From Anaerolineales bacterium (GTDB taxonomy: Bacteria; Chloroflexota; Anaerolineae; Anaerolineales; Villigracilaceae), in contig JADLBX010000032.1 in NCBI GenBank assembly GCA_020847435.1, positions 1 through 64,000 on the forward strand: a DNA stretch of 64,000 nucleotides, given 5' to 3'. The translations under genes and the position numbers were made by a program. Below are positions 40,874-47,183 of this stretch, piece by piece (position 1 is the stretch's first letter; each line of letters starts with the position of its first letter). Below the pieces are notes generated by a model. The model did no database searches. It saw only the letters and a list, made by a program, of their open reading frames with translations, and was not told the origin of the DNA.

Positions 40874-41407
40874 TCATTTCCAATTCACCGCCACTTTCAA
40901 TTTACTTCCCATCTTCGAATAATAATTGACGAACCCATTGTCGCGCCCGAATTCGTACAAGCGGCGAGTCACATCCACGTCCGTTTTGCAATACTCGGCG
41001 ACTTTATCCAACTCGCCATCCCGAAACCATTTCACAGATTGCACGCCGTCGGCGGATTTCGTCGCGCCGAGAGTTGCCTTCGCCAGCGAATCCAAACTCA
41101 GGCGGAAACCGAGCGTGCGATAAATATCCTGCAACATGTCCGTTGTGCGGATGGAGCGCAGGTTCTCATTCGGCGCGTAGGGTTGGAGAACCGCGTAATC
41201 GAAGTTGAGGATGTTGAAGCCGATCACGCGGTCGGCGGATTTCAATTCGGCGACCAACGCCGCCGCGTCTTTTTCCCAGTACACGGCAAAATCATTCCGC
41301 GCCGTAGACCACGTCACGCCACAGGCGAGTAGAAGTTTCGATGGGTCCCGTCCGCCGACATCTTCAAATAACTTCTGCGTTTCGAGATCAAAATAGACAA
41401 TGTTCAT
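40874..41407 (-). CDS. Ribonuclease H-like / 3'-5' exonuclease-type domain protein
   Basis: NIVYFDLETQKLFEDVGG; VIGFNILNFDYAVLQPY; EYCKTDVDVTRRLYEFG. Confidence 0.8.
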   Translation of the reverse strand: MNIVYFDLETQKLFEDVGGRDPSKLLLACGVTWSTARNDFAVYWEKDAAALVAELKSADRVIGFNILNFDYAVLQPYAPNENLRSIRTTDMLQDIYRTLGFRLSLDSLAKATLGATKSADGVQSVKWFRDGELDKVAEYCKTDVDVTRRLYEFGRDNGFVNYYSKMGSKLKVAVNWK

Positions 41408-41427
41408 AAATGCTCCTGTCGCCAGCC

Positions 41428-41450
41428 TTGACGCAGTGCAACTGCGTCAA
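41428..41450. repeat. Short palindrome TTGACGCAGT-GCA-ACTGCGTCAA
   Basis: 10-bp perfect arms, 3-nt loop. Confidence 0.7.
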
Positions 41451-41596
41451 GAACAAGAAATCCCAAAGACCCCGAAGGAATGTCAGAACATAACGGACTA
41501 TGTCATCCCTTCGGGATTTGAATTTGCTCGCGTTGTTTCTACAATCCTATCATCCCTTCGGGATTGAGGAAGGCAAATTTAGAAGTGATCTCAAAA

Positions 41597-41680
41597 ATGT
41601 CATGCTGAGCGAAGCGAAGCATCTCTACCACCGAAATAAGAGACTCTTCGGTCGCAAGGATCGCTCCCTCAGAGTGACAT
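41597..41680. repeat. TGTCATGCTGAGCG...CTCAGAGTGACAT palindromic repeat
   Basis: ATGTCATGCTGAGCGAAGCGAAGCATCTC...CTCAGAGTGACAT. Confidence 0.75.
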
Positions 41681-41699
41681 GGTGTTTTTGAGACAGGTT

Positions 41700-43346
41700 C
41701 TAGTTATCTTTGCCTTGCTCTGCCATTTTGCGCGCAAGTGTCAAAGCTTGTTCGCGGGTGGAGATTTCACCGACAGCCTGACCCTCGCGGATGGCTTCGA
41801 GCAACCGACCGACGATTCGCCCCGACTCTAAATTGAGTTCCTTCATCAACTCGTGTCCGTCCAGCAGGCGCGGCGGGGCGACGGTTTCTTCGCGTTTCTC
41901 CCAGTAATTTTCAAGGAAGATGCTCGAAATTTTCAATGCCGAATCCCAGAGTTCAGCCGTCAGCGATTTGTCGCGGGTGCCGCGCAGGTCGGCGAGACCG
42001 AGCAGGACGAGATCCACGCCTGCTTCGCCCGCGTCGCGGAAAAAGCGGTAAATGGATTTACGCGTCGGCTCACGCTTTTTTTCGTTCAGTTGCGTCGTGA
42101 AAAAATGGAAACGCATGTGGTTGAAGACGATCTTCTTGATGCGTTGGATCTCGTCGTTGCTGAGGTTGAAGGCGTGCGCGCGCTTGGATGCGACCTGCGC
42201 GCCTTTCACGTCGTGGTCGAAAAAGCGGATGCGTCCAGTGTAGTCCACGGATTTGGTGGCGGGCTTCTCCACGTCGTGATACAACGTGGCAAAAAACAGC
42301 GCGGCGCGGACGGAGCGATCCGTGTTGAGGGATTCGACGAAATGGGCGGCGAACTTTTCGCGATACTTTCCAAGCGTGGCAATCAACGCGGCAAGGAAAG
42401 GATCGTCGCTTGATTCAGTTTCAAGCGCGGCAAGGATTCCCTCGAGATAGCCCAACACTTTCAACGTGTGTTCCCAAACGTCGAACACGTGCGGAGGAGA
42501 TTGCTCGCATCCCTTCATTGCAGTGAGTTCGGGCAGGAGATGAGGAAACACGCCGAGCATTTCCAGCGCGCGGACGGACGAGTCAGGTTTGGGACCCTCG
42601 AGGATTTTGAACAACTCGTCGCGTTGACGTTCGGGCGAGACGTTCGGCAACAGAGACGCGGCGTCTTTCATTGCGTTGCGCGTGGCGAGGTCAATTTTGA
42701 AATCGAACGCCGCGGCGAGGCGGACGCCGCGCAAAATGCGGATCGGGTCGTCGCTCAACGAGGTGGGTGAGCAGGCGCGGATGATTTTGGAGCGGATGTC
42801 GTCCGCGCCGTTGAGCGGATCAATGATCGAGCTTGTGCGGAGGTCGTACGCGATGGCGTTGATCGTGAAATCTCTCGCGCGCAAATCGTCTTCGAGTTTA
42901 TCGCCGCCGCGAAAGGTGGCGAAGTCGAGGAAGATGCGTGAGTTGTCCGCTTCGGTGACGATAACGCGTCCTGTGTCGCGTTGTTCGTCGAGGATCATGA
43001 AGTTGGCGTCGAGAGCGCGGGCAACGCGTCGGGCGAGGGAAATGCCGCCCGAAGGCGAGGCAAAATCAAAGTCGGGAGAGAAGCGGTTGAGGTACAAATC
43101 CCGCACTGCGCCGCCGACGAGGTAGATTTCCTGATTCGGCAGCGCGTCTCGGACTTTATCCAAAAGAGGCGGATGTGAAAATTGAAGCGGCATGTAAATG
43201 ATTTCGAGTTTTTCTTTGTGACGGCTGGTCTGCGCGGCGTGAAGCGCTTGCTCGGGCGTTCCTCCCTGTGCGACGATTTTTCCGCGAATGCGGGCAACCC
43301 AGCGACCAGCGTAAGCGGTTTGCGAATCGTCTTGCATGTGAATCAA
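41700..43346 (-). CDS. CCA tRNA nucleotidyltransferase / poly(A) polymerase-type protein with HD domain
   Basis: EIYLVGGAVRDLYLNRFSPDFDFA; DLRARDFTINAIAYDL; RILRGVRLAAAFDF; HDVEKPAT. Confidence 0.88.
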   Translation of the reverse strand: MIHMQDDSQTAYAGRWVARIRGKIVAQGGTPEQALHAAQTSRHKEKLEIIYMPLQFSHPPLLDKVRDALPNQEIYLVGGAVRDLYLNRFSPDFDFASPSGGISLARRVARALDANFMILDEQRDTGRVIVTEADNSRIFLDFATFRGGDKLEDDLRARDFTINAIAYDLRTSSIIDPLNGADDIRSKIIRACSPTSLSDDPIRILRGVRLAAAFDFKIDLATRNAMKDAASLLPNVSPERQRDELFKILEGPKPDSSVRALEMLGVFPHLLPELTAMKGCEQSPPHVFDVWEHTLKVLGYLEGILAALETESSDDPFLAALIATLGKYREKFAAHFVESLNTDRSVRAALFFATLYHDVEKPATKSVDYTGRIRFFDHDVKGAQVASKRAHAFNLSNDEIQRIKKIVFNHMRFHFFTTQLNEKKREPTRKSIYRFFRDAGEAGVDLVLLGLADLRGTRDKSLTAELWDSALKISSIFLENYWEKREETVAPPRLLDGHELMKELNLESGRIVGRLLEAIREGQAVGEISTREQALTLARKMAEQGKDN

Positions 43347-43897
43347 TCGTGCTTATATTTTTCCAGATCGACCACGCCGACGAAGGGGAGGTTGCGATAG
43401 TATTCGTCGAGGTCGAGACCGTAACCGAAGACGAATTTGTTTGGGATTTCGAAGCCGCGATAGTGGATGGGGACGACCGCCTCGCGTCGTTCGGGCTTGT
43501 CGAGCAGCGCGCAGACTTTGAGCGTGCGCGGCTGGCGGACTTGAAGCAACTCGAGCACCGAGGCGATGGTGTTGCCGCTGTCCACGATGTCTTCGACGAG
43601 CAGGACGTCTTTGTCGCGGATGTCCATTTGCAAGTCCATGGCGACGCGCACCGCGCCGCTTGACTCTCGTTTGCCCGCGCCATACGACGAGACCGCCATG
43701 AAATCCATCATGTGCGGCGCGGTGATGTTGCGGCTGAGGTCAACGAGGAACGGCACGCCGCCTCGTAAAATGCAAACGAGGAGCAAGTTGCCGTCGGGAT
43801 AGTCCGCGCTGATCTCCGCGCCGAGTTCAGCGATGCGAGATTGGAGTGATTCTGCGTTGATGAGAATTTCGGAAAGAATATCGTGATAATCTTGCAT
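43343..43897 (-). CDS. hpt: Hypoxanthine phosphoribosyltransferase
   Basis: LLVCILRGGVPFLVDL; VLLVEDIVDSGNTIASVL (PRPP motif); KFVFGYGLDLDEYYRNLPFVG. Confidence 0.95.
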   Translation of the reverse strand: MQDYHDILSEILINAESLQSRIAELGAEISADYPDGNLLLVCILRGGVPFLVDLSRNITAPHMMDFMAVSSYGAGKRESSGAVRVAMDLQMDIRDKDVLLVEDIVDSGNTIASVLELLQVRQPRTLKVCALLDKPERREAVVPIHYRGFEIPNKFVFGYGLDLDEYYRNLPFVGVVDLEKYKHD

Positions 43898-44077
43898 ACT
43901 TGTTTACCTGCTCACCTTACGTAGTTTTGTTCGTACCGCGAGACTGCGAAGCGTCTCGCCTTTTCGTTGTTTCTTGCGCAAGAGCGACATAAATGTCGCG
44001 TTACGATTCCCAATTTCATTTATTGTGTGTAGGGTGAGTTACCTGTTTACGTGTCTACTTGTTTCCTTGTTTGCACA

Positions 44078-44647
44078 TCAACGCGGGACTTCGTGGTGCT
44101 CACGACACCGCGCTTCGTACATTTCCGCCGCGCCGACGATCACCACAGGATCATCAAATCTAGCAGGCTTCCCGTTGACAAGTCTCTGCGTGCGCGAGGC
44201 TTCTCCGCCGCAGACCATGCAAATGGCATGGAGTTTGTCCACTTCCTCGGCGATTGACATCAAAATCGGCATCGGACCGAATGGCTCGCCGCGGAAGTCC
44301 GTGTCCAAGCCTGCGGCAATGACGCGTATGCCGCGTGAGGCAAGTTCGCGCGAGACGGGGACAACCTCAGGGTCGAAGAACTGCGCCTCGTCAATGCCGA
44401 CGACGGTTGTGTCTTTGTCTATCTTGCTGAGAATCTCGGTCGCTTTTTCGATGGGGATGGCGTCGAAGTCCGAGCCCGCGTGCGACGTGACCTTTTCCAC
44501 CGCGTAGCGGATGTCAATGGCGGGTTTGAACACCTGCACCTTTTGCTTGGCAATCGTCGCACGGACGAGACGACGAATCAACTCATCCGTCTTGCCGCTA
44601 AACATCGAACCGCAAACTACTTCAATGGAACCGTGAGTGTGTTTCAT
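44078..44647 (-). CDS. tdk: Thymidine kinase
   Basis: [50 protein letters not shown]. Confidence 0.95.
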   Translation of the reverse strand: MKHTHGSIEVVCGSMFSGKTDELIRRLVRATIAKQKVQVFKPAIDIRYAVEKVTSHAGSDFDAIPIEKATEILSKIDKDTTVVGIDEAQFFDPEVVPVSRELASRGIRVIAAGLDTDFRGEPFGPMPILMSIAEEVDKLHAICMVCGGEASRTQRLVNGKPARFDDPVVIVGAAEMYEARCREHHEVPR

Positions 44648-44674
44648 AAATCCTTTGGGTTGTGAAGAACTTCA

Positions 44675-44741
44675 GCCGCGAATCTCACGAATTGGCGCGA
44701 ATTAGGAAGTTTTTTTTCGTGAAATTCGCGTAATTCGCGGC
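44675..44741. repeat. Palindromic intergenic repeat with periodic CGAAT
   Basis: Ends GCCGCGAAT / ATTCGCGGC; CGAAT periodic; compare 5620-5700. Confidence 0.8.
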
Positions 44742-44757
44742 AATGGGTTTAACAAAA

Positions 44758-44785
44758 ACAGGCAGACGTTTTCACATCTGCCTGT
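44758..44785. terminator. Hairpin downstream of rpmE
   Basis: ACAGGCAGA-CGTTTTCACA-TCTGCCTGT. Confidence 0.5.
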
Positions 44786-44862
44786 AAGTTTACCTGAGTT
44801 TATTCAATTCGCAAGGAATTAGACTTATGATGTCCAGCAGATGTTCTGCTGGACAACGCGGC

Positions 44863-45330
44863 TTACGCCGCGGCTTCGGGGAGTTCGTAACCCAGCGAGC
44901 GGAGTTTCTTCTTCGCCGCCGTCAACGACGCCTGACCAAAACCAGCGACAGCCAATATCGCATCATTGCCGCCGTTCAACTTCTCAAGGAACTGACCGAC
45001 GTTCGTGATGCCAGCCGCTTTGAGCGCTTCGGTCGCGCGAGCCGCCAGACCGAGATCCTCGATCAGACGCTCAGGCGAACCTTTCAATTCCTCTTTCACC
45101 TTCTGCTGTTCCACATACGTCTGGCGGACAGACAACTTCTTATAGAAGCGATCCACCTGACCTTCGATGTCGAGCAGGCGTGAAGCCTCGCCCGTAAAGA
45201 ACGGATGGCAGCTTCCGCAAATGTCCACACGGAATTCTTTCTTTGTCGAACCCGTCGTCCACGTGCGGCCGCACGAAGCGCAAGTTACTTTTGCGTCGGG
45301 GAAATAAGTCGGATGAATATCGGGCTTCAT
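44863..45330 (-). CDS. rpmE: Ribosomal protein L31 with C-terminal RpoA-CTD-like helix-hairpin-helix extension
   Basis: L31 part MKPDIHPTYFPDAKVTCASCGRTWTTGSTKKEFRVDICGSCHPFFTG; C-terminal IEDLGLAARATEALKAAGITNVGQFLEKL...LAVAGFGQASLTAAKKKLRSLGYELP. Confidence 0.9.
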   Translation of the reverse strand: MKPDIHPTYFPDAKVTCASCGRTWTTGSTKKEFRVDICGSCHPFFTGEASRLLDIEGQVDRFYKKLSVRQTYVEQQKVKEELKGSPERLIEDLGLAARATEALKAAGITNVGQFLEKLNGGNDAILAVAGFGQASLTAAKKKLRSLGYELPEAAA

Positions 45331-45331
45331 G

Positions 45332-45592
45332 TTAAGCCTCCGCTTGCGCGACGATGTTCACGCGTTTCTGTCCACGGATCACGTCGTACATCACCACGCC
45401 GTCGGCGGTGGCGAACAATGTGTCGTCCTTGCCAGCCTTCACGTTCAGACCAGGTTTGATCTTCGTGCCGCGCTGGCGCACCAAAATATTTCCCGAAAGC
45501 ACAAACTGACCTGCGTAACGCTTCACGCCGAGTCGTTGTGAATTTGAATCTCGTCCGTTGCGGGTTGAGCCCGCGCCTGTTTTATGTGCCAT
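45332..45592 (-). CDS. rpmA: 50S ribosomal protein L27
   Basis: [48 protein letters not shown]. Confidence 0.97.
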   Translation of the reverse strand: MAHKTGAGSTRNGRDSNSQRLGVKRYAGQFVLSGNILVRQRGTKIKPGLNVKAGKDDTLFATADGVVMYDVIRGQKRVNIVAQAEA

Positions 45593-45601
45593 GGTTACCT
45601 C

Positions 45602-46117
45602 TTACTTTTTCTTGGAATCCGACTTTTTGGATGAAGACTTGCTGGCGGACTCTTTCTTCGCGGGAGCCTTCTTTGCAGGTGACTTAGCCGCTTCTTTCTT
45701 GACTTTCGGCTGCTTCTCCGACTTCGGCTTCATCTCAGCCTCAGCGACCTCCACCTCAGCCGCCTTCTCGACCTTCGGCTCTTCCACCTTGCGTTTCTCG
45801 CCAGGCTTGCCGATGAAGTCCACCATCAACAACGTGTACTGCTGGCGGTGTCCGCCGCGCACGCGGATGCGTTTCTTCGGGCGATACTTGAAACGGTCAA
45901 TTTTCGGACCACGGATATGATCCATGACCGTGACCTTGACTTCGATGCCGCTGACGGTGGGGGTTCCGACCACGACCTCATCGCCGTCTGCCATGAGCAG
46001 GACGCGTTCAAGGTCGAATTTCTTGCCCGCTTCCACGGGCAGGCGATCCACTTCGATGGTTCGCCCTTCGACGGCGCGGAATTGCTTGCCGCCGCTTTCA
46101 ACGATTGCAAATCTCAT
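45602..46117 (-). CDS. rplU: 50S ribosomal protein L21 with Lys/Ala/Ser-rich tail
   Basis: MRFAIVESGGKQFRAVEG...YRPKKRIRVRGGHRQQYTLLMV; low-complexity basic C-terminus. Confidence 0.95.
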   Translation of the reverse strand: MRFAIVESGGKQFRAVEGRTIEVDRLPVEAGKKFDLERVLLMADGDEVVVGTPTVSGIEVKVTVMDHIRGPKIDRFKYRPKKRIRVRGGHRQQYTLLMVDFIGKPGEKRKVEEPKVEKAAEVEVAEAEMKPKSEKQPKVKKEAAKSPAKKAPAKKESASKSSSKKSDSKKK

Positions 46118-46171
46118 TTTTTTCTCCAGTCATTCACTTCGCCAGTCGCCTGCGGGTTTCACCAGAGTTCT

Positions 46172-46192
46172 GGCGGCAGTTGCACTGTCGCC
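46172..46192. repeat. CAGTTGCACTG-core palindrome upstream of rplU
   Basis: GGCGGCAGT-TGC-ACTGTCGCC; compare 47032-47056. Confidence 0.6.
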
Positions 46193-46312
46193 TGACCATC
46201 GCCTGCGAACGGGGAAGCTGGGTTGATACATACAACCGCCCTAGCGAAACCAACTGCTGAGGCAGAAGCGGGCAGATTATACATGCGGGGTGAGGATGTG
46301 TCAACAGGTGGA

Positions 46313-46410
46313 TGTCATTGCGAGGAAGCCCGAAGGGCTGACGAAGCAATCTCCACCACCGTGAGGAGATTGCTTCGTCGCGAAGAGCAAGAGCGCTCCT
46401 CCCAACGACA
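46313..46410. repeat. TGTCATTGCGAG...ACGACA palindromic intergenic repeat
   Basis: TGTCATTGCGAGGAAGC...GAAGCAATCTCC...GGAGATTGCTTCGTCGCG...CTCCTCCCAACGACA. Confidence 0.8.
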
Positions 46411-46433
46411 TGTTGGGGCGGCGACGCGTTGAG

Positions 46434-46489
46434 GGTGCGTCGCACTCTGAGGACGAGAAAACGCCGACCCGTGTGGTGCGACGCACTTT
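46434..46489. repeat. TGCGTCGCAC...GTGCGACGCA inverted repeat
   Basis: 10-bp perfect inverted repeat around about 35 bp. Confidence 0.65.
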
Positions 46490-46522
46490 AGGCGAACCAG
46501 CCTCACCCTGCGAAAGAACCGT

Positions 46523-46990
46523 CTATCCCTTTGGCAGAATCGAAGTTAACGTCCGTGTCACACTCTGCAACGCGCCCGCGTGTCCCTTAATCTTATTCAC
46601 GTCGCCCGTCTTCAATCCCGATTGCACTTCGGTGATCGTCTTCGACGTGGTCGCCTGATTGTCAATGATCTTTTGCGTGATGCTTTCGAGATTGATGAGC
46701 AGTTGCAAAATATTTTTCGGGATGATCGGCAGACCTTTTGCGATGGGGAGCAAGCCGTCGAGGATGTTGTTGGCGATGCCCGCATATTTCACCGTGAGCG
46801 TGTGCAGCGAGCCGATGGAATTGGTGAGTTCGAGGGCGATCTCTTGAATGGCGTCGATCATGTTCTTGTGGTCTTGGATCATTTTGCCGATGTCGTTCAA
46901 CGAGTCGGTGAGCTTGTCTGAAAACTTCACGTACGAAACGGGCGCGGTGGCGGCTCCTACTCGGGCGGTGGGGCGGATGGTGGTGGGCAT
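46523..46990 (-). CDS. Hypothetical alpha-helical protein
   Basis: ORF from MPTTIRPTARVGAA; helical Ile/Leu/Asn-rich content. Confidence 0.6.
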   Translation of the reverse strand: MPTTIRPTARVGAATAPVSYVKFSDKLTDSLNDIGKMIQDHKNMIDAIQEIALELTNSIGSLHTLTVKYAGIANNILDGLLPIAKGLPIIPKNILQLLINLESITQKIIDNQATTSKTITEVQSGLKTGDVNKIKGHAGALQSVTRTLTSILPKG

Positions 46991-47031
46991 GATTTTTCTC
47001 CTGTGGTTTGAATTTGCGCGGCACCACAGTT

Positions 47032-47056
47032 CATGCGACAGTTGCACTGTCGCATG
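47032..47056. repeat. Palindrome CATGCGACAGT-TGC-ACTGTCGCATG
   Basis: 11-bp perfect arms, 3-nt loop. Confidence 0.75.
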
Positions 47057-47183
47057 TGCCTTGAGGCGGCGCAACCGCAACAAGAACTATTTTTGTGAGC
47101 CGCTGATTTTGCGCAACTATACATTAGTTTGGATTTGAACACAACGCATTGACAAACCTTCGTGACTACTGTACCCTCGCTTC

